DNA of 64,000 nt from Streptococcus mitis SK564. Lineage in GTDB: Bacteria; Bacillota; Bacilli; Lactobacillales; Streptococcaceae. The stretch lies in the NCBI RefSeq assembly GCF_000148525.1, contig NZ_AEDU01000009.1:36638-100637 (forward strand), read 5' to 3'. The notes beneath the pieces were generated by a model. It saw nothing but the letters and a program-made list of their open reading frames with translations. It was not told the DNA's origin and ran no database searches. Positions 49,011 to 57,875 of the stretch are shown piece by piece; within the stretch, counting starts at the first letter, position 1; the number at the start of each line of letters is the position of its first letter. Made by a program: the position numbers and the translations under genes.

Positions 49011-49084
49011 ATCCACCCTGAGGGAATCGAACCCCCATCTCAAGAACCGGAATCTTACGTGATATCCATTACACTAAGGGTGGA
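49011..49084 (-). tRNA. tRNA-Arg (anticodon CCG)
   Basis: A full cloverleaf can be drawn on the minus strand: acceptor TCCACCC/GGGTGGA, D arm GTGTAATGGATATCAC, anticodon stem TAAGA/TCTTG with loop TTCCGGT (anticodon CCG) and T arm with GGTTCGATTCCC. The 3' CCA is not encoded. A single gene with its own promoter and terminator between rnc and guaC. Confidence 0.85.
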
Positions 49085-49094
49085 AACTTGTTTT

Positions 49095-49123
49095 ATTATA
49101 ACAGAAATTTGCTCTAATAACAA
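49095..49123 (-). promoter_or_regulatory. tRNA-Arg promoter
   Basis: On the minus strand TTGTTA (49118-49123), 17-base spacer, TATAAT (49095-49100), ending about ten bases before the tRNA 5' end. Confidence 0.7.
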
Positions 49124-49149
49124 GTTTTTTTCTAGACGGATAGCCCATC

Positions 49150-50136
49150 TTAGTGGGAAGCATCCCCATTCCAGATTGAGTTTTTCACGATAACATAATC
49201 AACGTGTTTAAGGTCAGCAACCTGACGTCCACCTGCATAAGAAATAGCACTTTGAAGGTCTTGTTCCATCTCAGTTAAAGTGTCTTGCAGATGACCTTTG
49301 GCAGGAAGCAAGATACGTTTGCCTTCCACATTTTTGTAAGCACCTTTTTGATATTGTGAGGCTGAACCATAATATTCTTTGAACTGTTCACCATCGACTT
49401 CAATCGTTTTCCCTGGACTTTCGATGTGTCCTGCAAAGAGGGAACCAATCATAACCATGCTGGCACCGAAACGGATAGACTTAGCAATATCACCGTGAGT
49501 GCGAATCCCTCCATCAGCGATAATCGGTTTACGTGCAGCCTTAGCACACCAGCGTAGAGCAGCCAACTGCCAACCACCTGTACCAAAACCAGTCTTAACC
49601 TTGGTAATACAAACCTTACCAGGACCGATTCCGACTTTAGTAGCATCCGCACCAGCATTTTCCAATTCGCGCACCGCTTCTGGTGTTCCTACATTTCCAG
49701 CAATGACAAAGGTATCTGGCAATTCTTTCTTTATGTGTTGAATCATAGAAATCACGCTATCCGCATGACCATGAGCAATGTCAATCGTGATGTATTCTGG
49801 AGCGTCAGCCTTGAGCTGGCTAACAAACTCATATTCATAGTCCTTAACACCGACAGAAATGGAAGCAATGAGCCCTTGATCGTGCATGCGTTTAATAAAA
49901 GGAATGCGTCCTGCCTCATCAAAACGATGCATAATGTAGAAGTAACCCCCTTTAGCCAGTTGCTCTGCTACATTTTCATCCAAAATCGTCTGCATATTAG
50001 CTGGCACAACAGGTAGTTTAAAGGTGTGATTTCCTAGAGTGACACTTGTATCTGCTTCTGCACGGCTTTTAATCACACATTTATTTGGAATCAATTGAAT
50101 ATCTTCGTAATCAAAAATTGGAAATTCATTTAACAT
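49150..50136 (-). CDS. guaC: GMP reductase
   Basis: GuaC reduces GMP to IMP with NADPH, letting the cell rebalance purine nucleotides. The 328-residue (alpha/beta)8 protein has the IMPDH-family active-site loop [15 protein letters not shown] near residue 170 with the catalytic Cys and the phosphate-binding [22 protein letters not shown] near 205. It starts at an ATG after a long structured leader with a consensus promoter. Confidence 0.95.
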   Translation of the reverse strand: MLNEFPIFDYEDIQLIPNKCVIKSRAEADTSVTLGNHTFKLPVVPANMQTILDENVAEQLAKGGYFYIMHRFDEAGRIPFIKRMHDQGLIASISVGVKDYEYEFVSQLKADAPEYITIDIAHGHADSVISMIQHIKKELPDTFVIAGNVGTPEAVRELENAGADATKVGIGPGKVCITKVKTGFGTGGWQLAALRWCAKAARKPIIADGGIRTHGDIAKSIRFGASMVMIGSLFAGHIESPGKTIEVDGEQFKEYYGSASQYQKGAYKNVEGKRILLPAKGHLQDTLTEMEQDLQSAISYAGGRQVADLKHVDYVIVKNSIWNGDASH

Positions 50137-50170
50137 ATCGATGTCTCGTTTCTTTTGTAATGACCTACCT

Positions 50171-50203
50171 ATGCTTGCGCATCACTACGCCTTTTCCGGC
50201 GTA
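50171..50203 (-). promoter_or_regulatory. Two small hairpins in the guaC leader
   Basis: On the minus strand TACGCC/GGCGTA (50186-50203) closes a GGAAAA-type loop and ATGC/GCAT (50171-50182) closes a GCAA tetraloop. Both lie between the promoter and the start codon. They do not match the purine riboswitch core I know. Function unknown. Confidence 0.5.
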
Positions 50204-50213
50204 TCCTTAATTA

Positions 50214-50242
50214 ATTATAAATCAAAGTACAGTTTTTGTCAA
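50214..50242 (-). promoter_or_regulatory. guaC promoter, full consensus
   Basis: On the minus strand TTGACA (50237-50242), 17-base spacer, TATAAT (50214-50219). Transcription starts near 50207, leaving a leader of about 70 bases. Confidence 0.85.
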
Positions 50243-50309
50243 ATAATTTTATAAATTAAAATATAATGTTCGGATTTTGCTGTATAAATAACAATAAAAA
50301 GAGGAGAGA

Positions 50310-51629
50310 TTATTTTCTCCCTACTTCTTTAGTAATATTATTTTTAAAAATTTCTTCGGAGTTTTCCATCATTTCACAAAATTCACTATAGGATGAAGAC
50401 TTCTGAGGAATTTGGATAGACCATTTCTTTAACAAAGCTCCATAACCTGCTAGCTTTCCTATCTCATTATCAACAACCTTGTCCTTGCTCGGAAAAACAA
50501 GACCAGCCTTCTCAGCTTTCAAAATATAAGAATAGGAAATCAGCTGGAATAAGTCCTCACGGTTGATTCCCTTTTCAGTCAATTCCAGTTTTTTATATTT
50601 AGTATCTAAGACGATTTTTAACTCTTTATGATAAAAATCTGGATATACTTTTCTTTCACGATTAGAAAATACTGAAATACCGTCCGTCTTATCCTTATTT
50701 CTAGGATGTATGAAATCTTTTGGCAACAAGGTATGAACATATTCTTCCCAAAGCCAAGCAACATCAAAGAGAATGCCATGAATTTTTTGCTCTTGATATC
50801 CAAAACCGTGCTTTTCTCTGTTTAATATCATCAGACAAAGTTCTTGCAATTTTCTGTACTCTCGAAAGTAGGCATGACGAAGAGGTTTTGTTTGATTTAG
50901 TCTTATAATCTTAGCACGATCAGCTTGTTTATACGAAGGTGTTACACGAATTATTTCTGTAATATTTTCACGATTAGTATAAATGATGCCTCTTCCTAGA
51001 GATTTTTGATTTTTAATGTACTCGATAGTATGACGAATCAGCTGCATCATCGGATTGTCATAAGTAAATTCTCTTGTAGTATAAGCAATATTACCTGTGA
51101 AAGGAAGATTTTTCTTGAGATGATTTACTACATCAATCACTCCCTTGATATGACTATCATTATGGGAAAACCTCTGGTATTCCTTATAAAGTCCCTTTCG
51201 CATAGCAGCTTCCAAATACTTTGGAAAGAGGTAGATTAAAAGCTGATAGAGTCTTTCCTCGCGCGATAAAACAACATCCAAACTAGTGAGATTGATATTT
51301 AGAACTTTCTGCAATAGATAATGCAAAAAATAGTCATCACTTTTACTCGAAAAGCGAGAAGAAATGGTTAATCTCTCCTGACCACACCCCAGAAATCCAA
51401 TCACATTCCCTGTCTTAATTTTCTGATTGACTGTTTCCAAAATCTTTTGGTCCTTATCCAAATCAGGAGAATTTTTCAGGTCGTTTGGAAATATAAAGAT
51501 ACTATCTTCTTGAGAAAGATTATCTAGAGTTCTATCTAAAAGAACTTGACTAATTTTAGGATATTCTGTGATAAACTCTTCTTTGTTTAAGGCCTGTTGA
51601 TTGTCAGTTAACTGCATCGTCATCACCAA
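50310..51629 (-). CDS. mcrC: McrC-family nuclease subunit
   Basis: McrC is the endonuclease subunit of the GTP-dependent type IV restriction complex McrBC. The 439-residue protein has the McrBC 5-methylcytosine system domain and a C-terminal PD-(D/E)xK-like nuclease core: VYPDFYHKELKIVLDTKYKKLEL near residue 335 carries the PD...D-x-K signature. Its start overlaps the end of mcrB by 26 bases, so the subunits are co-translated. Confidence 0.88.
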   Translation of the reverse strand: MVMTMQLTDNQQALNKEEFITEYPKISQVLLDRTLDNLSQEDSIFIFPNDLKNSPDLDKDQKILETVNQKIKTGNVIGFLGCGQERLTISSRFSSKSDDYFLHYLLQKVLNINLTSLDVVLSREERLYQLLIYLFPKYLEAAMRKGLYKEYQRFSHNDSHIKGVIDVVNHLKKNLPFTGNIAYTTREFTYDNPMMQLIRHTIEYIKNQKSLGRGIIYTNRENITEIIRVTPSYKQADRAKIIRLNQTKPLRHAYFREYRKLQELCLMILNREKHGFGYQEQKIHGILFDVAWLWEEYVHTLLPKDFIHPRNKDKTDGISVFSNRERKVYPDFYHKELKIVLDTKYKKLELTEKGINREDLFQLISYSYILKAEKAGLVFPSKDKVVDNEIGKLAGYGALLKKWSIQIPQKSSSYSEFCEMMENSEEIFKNNITKEVGRK

Positions 51630-53553
51630 TATCTTGCTGATTTCTCAAATCATATGCTTTTTTCAAAGTATTCAGTATTTCGTCTTCTTCATAAGAACCA
51701 CGTAAGTAATCTTCCAAAAGTGGTTTGAGATAATCAGACCAGAGTAATTCATAATCATAATCCAATTCTTTTAAATTACGGAAATAACTTGGTCCGATAT
51801 GATAATGACTGTTTAGCTCCTGAACATTTTCGATAGCAACATTCAAGTTCCTTAGTCGAGTTTTAGCTTCTTCAGCATGCTCACCTAGTTTTTCATCAAG
51901 GATGTATAGTTGGCTTTCAGCAGTAACTTCAACAAAACGGAAACGACGACGCATAGCAAAATCAAATGTATCCACTGATCGGTCAATATCATTCATGGTT
52001 CCTATAATATAGACATTCTCAGGAATATAAAACTTGTCATCACTTTCGTGTAGATTGGCATATTGGGTAGAAACTTCCCCATCTCTACCACGATAGCCAG
52101 GGTCGATAGAGAAAAAGAGCTCCCCAAAAATCTTAGAAATCTCACCACGGTTGATTTCATCGATGATGAAAACGAATTTCTTATCTGTGTTGATCGTTGG
52201 AGACACATAATCACATAAGCCATAACTTTCTTTCATGTGATCTAAAACGATTTTTTGATAAGTTTCGTACTTTAACTTAGTTTCCTCACCCTTGTACAAA
52301 AGATACACTTTTTCTTTGGTAGCAACAGGAGAATCAAACTTCACATTCCCTTGACTATTTAAACTGGCTGGAACCGAACTACGAGGGAAGAAATATTGTC
52401 CTTGCTTTTCATTGATAGCATCCGTTAGCTTAGCCCACGTTTCTTCAAAATTATCTTGACCTCCAGTCTTCTGAGCTTCTTTTGCCTTCTGGCAAAACTC
52501 TTTAAAAATACCATCTTGTAATTTAAACTCAATAGCTCCATCCCCATTTGATACTGGTCTCAACCCCTCCACAAAATCTGTATAATCATAGGAAGGGTGA
52601 AATTGTACAAAGCCAATTTGATCTTCATTACCACCCGTTAGCTCTGCCGCTATTTCTTTAGCAAGATAAGTTTTTCCTGTACCAGGTGCACCACGGAGAA
52701 TGAGGTTTTTGGATTGCAATAAAATATTTTTATATTTGTTAATATTTTCTAACATGTTTACATCTTTTTTCTCTTTTTTCACATAGAAACTAGTAAAATT
52801 GTCGTAAAACTCTTTTAAAATATCATTAGGTTCCGCGGTTGATTCCAATTCTAAATCTTTGACAAGGTATTTATAACCTAAATCTTCATCTTGATTATTA
52901 CTGTACCATTTTACTATTTTAAATTCTGTGAGTTTAAATCTCTGAAAACCACATCTTATATTTATCCATGAGTTATCAATGTCACTCAATCGATAACCAA
53001 AATAAGGTGATTTAATATATCCATTACCACTCCTTGGACCAAAATGACCTGTGTTAAGCATTTCAACTTTGTATGGAATACCTTCGATGGTTAGAGCAGG
53101 ATAAATATGTTCAGCTCCATCTAATTTTTGAGAACGTTTCATTTCTATATCTTTCGAATTATAGATATTTGATTGATTCACAAATTTAGACAAAAATTCT
53201 CTGAAGACTTTATAACACTCTGAGTTAGTTCCAGTTTTTACAAACTCATAAGATTTATTTATAAAAGGTAAAATCTCGTCTAATGAATTTTCATCCTCAA
53301 TAAAATACTCAGCATCAAGTGTCCAACCGAATGAATCAGGCTTCTTATTAAACAACAAAATATCTGAATTATGAAGACTCTTAGAGAGAACGGCAATCTT
53401 TATTCCTTTATTTTGAAAATTAATCTCTATAAAATTTTGTAACTTCCCTTTCCTATTTTTAACCTGAAAAGAAATATAACTTTTTGTTTGATTTTCAATT
53501 GCATCTGGGAATTCTTTTTTTATCCTGTCAATGAAAGTTTGTTTTGAAACCAT
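51604..53553 (-). CDS. mcrB: McrB-family GTPase subunit with DUF5655-like N-terminus
   Basis: The 649-residue AAA+ protein has Walker A APGTGKTYLAKEIA near residue 290, the McrB-specific VQFHPSYDYTDFVEGLRP near 320, Walker B FIIDEINRGEISKIFGEL near 465 and the GTP signature GTMNDIDRSVDTFD near 520. The N-terminal 110 residues resemble DUF5655 (IEINFQ..., FINKSYEF) rather than the E. coli DNA-binding domain, so the modified base it reads may differ. An intact restriction system that targets modified foreign DNA. It is more AT-rich than neighbouring core genes. Confidence 0.9.
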   Translation of the reverse strand: MVSKQTFIDRIKKEFPDAIENQTKSYISFQVKNRKGKLQNFIEINFQNKGIKIAVLSKSLHNSDILLFNKKPDSFGWTLDAEYFIEDENSLDEILPFINKSYEFVKTGTNSECYKVFREFLSKFVNQSNIYNSKDIEMKRSQKLDGAEHIYPALTIEGIPYKVEMLNTGHFGPRSGNGYIKSPYFGYRLSDIDNSWINIRCGFQRFKLTEFKIVKWYSNNQDEDLGYKYLVKDLELESTAEPNDILKEFYDNFTSFYVKKEKKDVNMLENINKYKNILLQSKNLILRGAPGTGKTYLAKEIAAELTGGNEDQIGFVQFHPSYDYTDFVEGLRPVSNGDGAIEFKLQDGIFKEFCQKAKEAQKTGGQDNFEETWAKLTDAINEKQGQYFFPRSSVPASLNSQGNVKFDSPVATKEKVYLLYKGEETKLKYETYQKIVLDHMKESYGLCDYVSPTINTDKKFVFIIDEINRGEISKIFGELFFSIDPGYRGRDGEVSTQYANLHESDDKFYIPENVYIIGTMNDIDRSVDTFDFAMRRRFRFVEVTAESQLYILDEKLGEHAEEAKTRLRNLNVAIENVQELNSHYHIGPSYFRNLKELDYDYELLWSDYLKPLLEDYLRGSYEEDEILNTLKKAYDLRNQQDIGDDDAVN

Positions 53554-53708
53554 TGTGTTTTCCTTGCTTATTAAAAATTTATTGTTAGACTTAAATTATA
53601 TTTGTTTCGTTCAAAGTAAGATATTTTACTTTGCAGAAACTACATTCTATTAATATATTCTACATCTAGCATATCATATCTATCAAAAAAAGAAAAGAAT
53701 TTCTAAAG

Positions 53709-53760
53709 AAAAAGCCTAGTGTAGAGTGGGATATTCACTCTTAACACTAGACTTATTTTT
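53709..53760. terminator. Bidirectional terminator between the leu operon end and mcrB
   Basis: A long imperfect stem (CCTAGTGTAGAGT with ACTCTTAACACTAGA) flanked by A- and T-runs on both sides. Confidence 0.8.
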
Positions 53761-53764
53761 TATC

Positions 53765-54544
53765 TTAATAATACTCGCCTTGGCGGTAGTCCCATGAGTT
53801 AAAGGTGTCTGACAGATGCATCATAATCTTATCAATGTCAAGCCCTTTGCGGATTACAACTGGAGCTGGTGAAGTTGAGCGTGCCCCTCCTTGTTCTGGG
53901 ATGAGTTTGCCGTCTTTATCGACCATAGAGACCATCACACCTTGCTCGTAGCGAGTTTCAATCGTTTTGTCAGGTTGGATTGATGCTACATAGTCGTCTG
54001 CCTCGATGACAAGGTCCACTGCCCCTTCGATGCGTTCTCCGATACCTTCTACCTTACCTCGGTTTCCTTTTCCAGATGGGTTTGCAGATGAGGCGTAGAC
54101 CATCTTGCCCTCTTCCCAAAGTTTGGCAGCCAATTGTTCACCAGCTTTCCCAAATTTGATAACGAAACAGCTAGTACCACGCACGTCAGTCATAAGTTCT
54201 TCACGGCCATCACCGTATGCTTTGAGTTTTTCAAAAGCTTCTGGTTTCCAAGGAAGGATACAACCAAGAAGAATGTCTTCGTCCCAATGTTTTTGGTAAA
54301 AGGCTTCAATTTCTGGGTTGAGTTGTGCTAAAGCGCGAAGCTCATCCATGCTACCACAGAGAACCACACCTGGTTTGTTACGGTTACGTTCTTTGGCTTC
54401 AAACTTACGTTCAAGACCTGCCTTGTCACTAGTCATGATAATGTAGCCAACTTTAGTAGGGCAAACGATACAACCGCCCTCACCTTTTAAAATGTCATAG
54501 CCTTCTTGTGAAAGTGTTCCCTTCCATTGAATGTGTTTTGTCAT
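53765..54544 (-). CDS. Sua5/YrdC-family protein
   Basis: A 259-residue protein with the YrdC-type fold: GEGGCIVCPTKVGYIIM near residue 20 for nucleotide binding, RNRNKPGVVLCGS near 55 and SSANPSGKGNRG near 155. True Sua5 makes threonylcarbamoyl-AMP for tRNA t6A, but this protein is divergent and is probably not the housekeeping copy. Its gene begins 27 bases after leuD and shares the leu transcript, an unusual context. The function is unknown. Confidence 0.7.
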   Translation of the reverse strand: MTKHIQWKGTLSQEGYDILKGEGGCIVCPTKVGYIIMTSDKAGLERKFEAKERNRNKPGVVLCGSMDELRALAQLNPEIEAFYQKHWDEDILLGCILPWKPEAFEKLKAYGDGREELMTDVRGTSCFVIKFGKAGEQLAAKLWEEGKMVYASSANPSGKGNRGKVEGIGERIEGAVDLVIEADDYVASIQPDKTIETRYEQGVMVSMVDKDGKLIPEQGGARSTSPAPVVIRKGLDIDKIMMHLSDTFNSWDYRQGEYY

Positions 54545-54571
54545 AGTTCTATTTCCTTTTCTAATTTTCTT

Positions 54572-55165
54572 CTAATCCTGCCAGTAGGCTGGTCGTTGTT
54601 TTTCATAGGCAGCAATCAAATCCTCATACTGCAAGGTAATACCGATATCATCTAAACCATTTAAGAGCTTGTGTTTCCACTCGCTATCGATTTCAAACGT
54701 GAATTCTCCAACTGGTGAGATGATTTTTTGTTGTTCCAAGTCCACAGTTACCTGGTCAGTCGGTTGTAGCTGGGCTAGTTTCTCTCTAACCTCTCTAGGC
54801 TGTACAATAGGCAACATGCCATTATTGAGTTCATTATTGTAATGAATATCACCGAAAGACCCTGCAATCACGACCTTAAAACCATAGTCCGCTAGAGCCC
54901 AAGCAGCGTGTTCCCTCGAAGACCCTGCCCCAAAGTTATCCCCTGAGATGAGAATACTAGCCTTGCGGTATTCAGGTCGGTTAAAGACAAAATCAGGATC
55001 CTCAGTGTAGTTATCGTCCAGATAACGCCAAGCATACATAAGGTACTTACCAAAGCCTTTTTTATCAATTAACTTGAGAAACTGCTTGGGTAGGATTTGG
55101 TCGGTGTCGATGTTATCATTCATGAGAGGAACGGTCGTTCCTGTATAAACTGTAAATTTCTCCAT
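54572..55165 (-). CDS. leuD: 3-isopropylmalate dehydratase small subunit
   Basis: LeuD pairs with LeuC to isomerise 2- to 3-isopropylmalate. The 197-residue protein has the swivel-domain motifs [15 protein letters not shown] near residue 20 and [17 protein letters not shown] near 75. It is full length, so the leucine pathway is apparently intact in this strain. It is followed by the Sua5-like gene. Confidence 0.94.
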   Translation of the reverse strand: MEKFTVYTGTTVPLMNDNIDTDQILPKQFLKLIDKKGFGKYLMYAWRYLDDNYTEDPDFVFNRPEYRKASILISGDNFGAGSSREHAAWALADYGFKVVIAGSFGDIHYNNELNNGMLPIVQPREVREKLAQLQPTDQVTVDLEQQKIISPVGEFTFEIDSEWKHKLLNGLDDIGITLQYEDLIAAYEKQRPAYWQD

Positions 55166-55174
55166 ATCCTCTCC

Positions 55175-56557
55175 TTACTGGGCTTCTGGCATTTGCCGAA
55201 CATCTACAAAGCGCCCTGCGATAGCCGCTGCTGCTGCCATGGCTGGACTACAGAGATGTGTCTTAGCACCAAAGCCTTGTCTGTCTTCAAAGTTGCGGTT
55301 GCTGGTTGAGGCGCAGTGGACACCATCAGGCACCTTATCAGGATTCATCCCTAGGCACATTGAGCAACCTGGGTCTCTCCACTCAAAACCAGCATCTAGG
55401 AAAACTTTATCCAAGCCCAATTTCTCCGCAGCTCGTTTGACAGGACGAGATCCTGGAACTACGATAGCTGTTAGATTAGGGGCTATTTTCTTCCCTTTAA
55501 CAAATCGCGCAGCCAGTTGCAAATCGCTGAGACGAGCATTGGTACAAGAGCCGATAAAGATATAGCCTAGTTCAATATCCGCTGGCTTTTGACCTGGTGC
55601 CAAGTCCATGTAATTGTAAGCCCGCTCATCATTCATATCCTTAATTTCTGGGAAACTACTGTCAAAGTCAACACCCATAGCAGGATTGGTCCCCCAGGTC
55701 ACCATGGGAGCCAAGTCTGAGACATCCATCCGGATAACCTTATCGTAAACGGCATCATCATCACTGACAAGGGTCTTCCAATCCGCCACAGCCTCTTCAA
55801 AGTCCTCTGGAACACATTCGCGTCCCTTGAGATAGTCATAAGTCGTCTGATCTGGGTTCATGATTCCCATCTTAGAGCCAAACTCGATGGACATATTGCA
55901 GATGGTCATTCGCTCTTCCATGCTCAATCCATCAATAGCTTGTCCACGATATTCCACGACATAACCAACACCACAGGCAACACCGTATTTAGCAATTAAG
56001 GAGAGAATATAATCCTTAGAATAAACTCCCTTTTGAGGAATTCCTGTGAATTCCACCAGCATTTTCTTGGGTTTGACCTGCCAGAGGGTCTGTGTAGCAA
56101 AAACATGCTCCACCTCACTGGTCCCAATTCCAAAGGCGATTGCTCCGAAAGCTCCGTGGGTTGCTGTATGGCTATCTCCGCATACTATGAATTTCCCCGG
56201 TTGGGTCCGTCCTGTCTCTGGACCCACCATGTGCACGATTCCCTGTTTTTCAGAACCGTGAGCCGCATGCTCAATTCCAAACTCCTCAACATTTTCAGCC
56301 AGCTTATCAATTTGAGCCTTGGAAATGACATCTCGAATATCGTAGATATTGACAGTTGGGACGTTGTGGTCAAAGGTTCCAAATGTCAAGTCTGGTCGTC
56401 TTAATCTGCGACCTGCGTCTCGCAATCCTTGAAAAGCCTGTGGACTGGTCACTTCGTGAATATAGTGCTGGTCCACATACATGAGTTGGGGCTGACCCTC
56501 TTCTCCTGTGATGACATGACGGTCCCATAATTTATCAAAAATCGATTTTCCTGCCAT
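55175..56557 (-). CDS. leuC: 3-isopropylmalate dehydratase large subunit
   Basis: LeuC carries the 4Fe-4S cluster of isopropylmalate isomerase. The 460-residue protein has the cluster Cys in [13 protein letters not shown] near residue 345 and [13 protein letters not shown] near 408, plus [13 protein letters not shown] near 130. Length is normal. It is nine bases before leuD and three bases after the DUF1294 gene. Confidence 0.95.
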   Translation of the reverse strand: MAGKSIFDKLWDRHVITGEEGQPQLMYVDQHYIHEVTSPQAFQGLRDAGRRLRRPDLTFGTFDHNVPTVNIYDIRDVISKAQIDKLAENVEEFGIEHAAHGSEKQGIVHMVGPETGRTQPGKFIVCGDSHTATHGAFGAIAFGIGTSEVEHVFATQTLWQVKPKKMLVEFTGIPQKGVYSKDYILSLIAKYGVACGVGYVVEYRGQAIDGLSMEERMTICNMSIEFGSKMGIMNPDQTTYDYLKGRECVPEDFEEAVADWKTLVSDDDAVYDKVIRMDVSDLAPMVTWGTNPAMGVDFDSSFPEIKDMNDERAYNYMDLAPGQKPADIELGYIFIGSCTNARLSDLQLAARFVKGKKIAPNLTAIVVPGSRPVKRAAEKLGLDKVFLDAGFEWRDPGCSMCLGMNPDKVPDGVHCASTSNRNFEDRQGFGAKTHLCSPAMAAAAAIAGRFVDVRQMPEAQ

Positions 56558-56560
56558 CCA

Positions 56561-56830
56561 TTACCTCCAAATAACATATAAGACTACTAGTGTGGCCACC
56601 ATCCCCAGAAACCAAACCGTTTTAAAGTACCATTTTCTAGTCTTGTGATGAAAAGTGATTCCTGCTAACCAAGCACCAAAACCACCACAAGTAAAGGCTA
56701 AAATGAGTAAGATTTTCTCTGGGATGCGCCAAGTTCTTCTCCTTGCCTTGAATTTGTCAATGCCATAAATCAAGAAAATGATGACATTCCACATCAAGAG
56801 AACTAGAGTCATTTTTTCGTCTAACTTCAT
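56561..56830 (-). CDS. DUF1294 family small membrane protein
   Basis: An 89-residue protein with three hydrophobic segments, and the conserved YGIDKFKARRRTWRIPE and GGFGAWLAG motifs of DUF1294. The function is unknown. It sits inside the leu operon, overlapping leuB by four bases and three bases before leuC, so it is made whenever leucine is short. Confidence 0.8.
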   Translation of the reverse strand: MKLDEKMTLVLLMWNVIIFLIYGIDKFKARRRTWRIPEKILLILAFTCGGFGAWLAGITFHHKTRKWYFKTVWFLGMVATLVVLYVIWR

Positions 56831-57864
56831 AACCTTGCAATAATGGCTTCTGTCATTTCCTTGGTCGAAGCCTGACCTCCTATATCTCTCGTTAAAATAC
56901 CAGCCGCCAAACTTGCCTCAACAGCACGCTCGATACGCTCCGCATCTTCATAACATCCAAAGCTATCTCTCAACATCATGGCCACTGATAAAATCATGGA
57001 AATGGGATTGGCAATTCCTTGACCTGCTATATCTGGTGCTGAACCGTGAATGGGTTCATAGAGACTTGGGCCATTTTCAGAATGACTAGCTGATGGCATG
57101 ACCCCAAGTGTACCAGATAGAACACTCGACTCATCCGAGAGAATATCACCAAAAAGATTCTCCGTCACGATAACATCAAACTTAGCAGGATTGGTAATCA
57201 TGAGCATGGCAGCTGAGTCCACCAACTGGTGTTCCAAGGACACATCTGGAAAATCCTGCGCGACTTCCTCAGCCACTTTCCGCCAGAGTTTTGAGGTAGC
57301 TAGAACATTTTGCTTATCGATGCTAGTAACTAACTTTCTCCTTCCTCTTGCAATTTCAAAGGCTTTACGAATAATTCGCTCCACTTCCTCATAACTATAG
57401 TCGTTAATATCACGCGCTTTACGCTCTTCAAGGATATGATCTCCGAAATAGATTCCGCCTGTCAACTCACGTACCACAACAAAGTCTACACCAGCAATTC
57501 GTTCCGGTTTGAGAGGTGACAAATGCTTGAGACTATCAAAAATTTTTACTGGGCGAATATTGGCATAGAGATTGAGTTCCTTACGTAGAGCCAGCAAGCC
57601 TTGTTCAGGCCGAACCACTGCCCCATCATACTGAGGACTCCCGATAGCCGCTAGGAGAATGGCATCTGCTTCTCTACTTGCCTTGAGGGTTTCAGCTGGT
57701 AAGGGATGACCCGCTGCATCAATACCTGCACCTCCAAAAGGTCGTCTGTCTATTTCATAATCAAAACCTGTTTTTTTAGCTAGAGACTCCAGAACTTCTA
57801 AACCAGCCTCCATGATTTCTGGGCCGATTCCATCCCCTGCTAGAGCTACTATTTTCTTTATCAT
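56827..57864 (-). CDS. leuB: 3-isopropylmalate dehydrogenase
   Basis: LeuB oxidatively decarboxylates 3-isopropylmalate. The 345-residue protein starts MIKKIVALAGDGIGPEIMEAG and contains the family signature NLFGDILSDESSVLSGTLGVMPSA split here as FGDILSDESSVLSG and LGVMPSASHS near residue 245. It follows leuA by 11 bases and overlaps the DUF1294 gene. Confidence 0.95.
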   Translation of the reverse strand: MIKKIVALAGDGIGPEIMEAGLEVLESLAKKTGFDYEIDRRPFGGAGIDAAGHPLPAETLKASREADAILLAAIGSPQYDGAVVRPEQGLLALRKELNLYANIRPVKIFDSLKHLSPLKPERIAGVDFVVVRELTGGIYFGDHILEERKARDINDYSYEEVERIIRKAFEIARGRRKLVTSIDKQNVLATSKLWRKVAEEVAQDFPDVSLEHQLVDSAAMLMITNPAKFDVIVTENLFGDILSDESSVLSGTLGVMPSASHSENGPSLYEPIHGSAPDIAGQGIANPISMILSVAMMLRDSFGCYEDAERIERAVEASLAAGILTRDIGGQASTKEMTEAIIARL

Positions 57865-57875
57865 AGCATTCTCCT

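Noticed and set aside
50171..50203. Purine riboswitch before guaC
   Set aside because: Hairpin sizes and loop sequences do not match the conserved purine aptamer.
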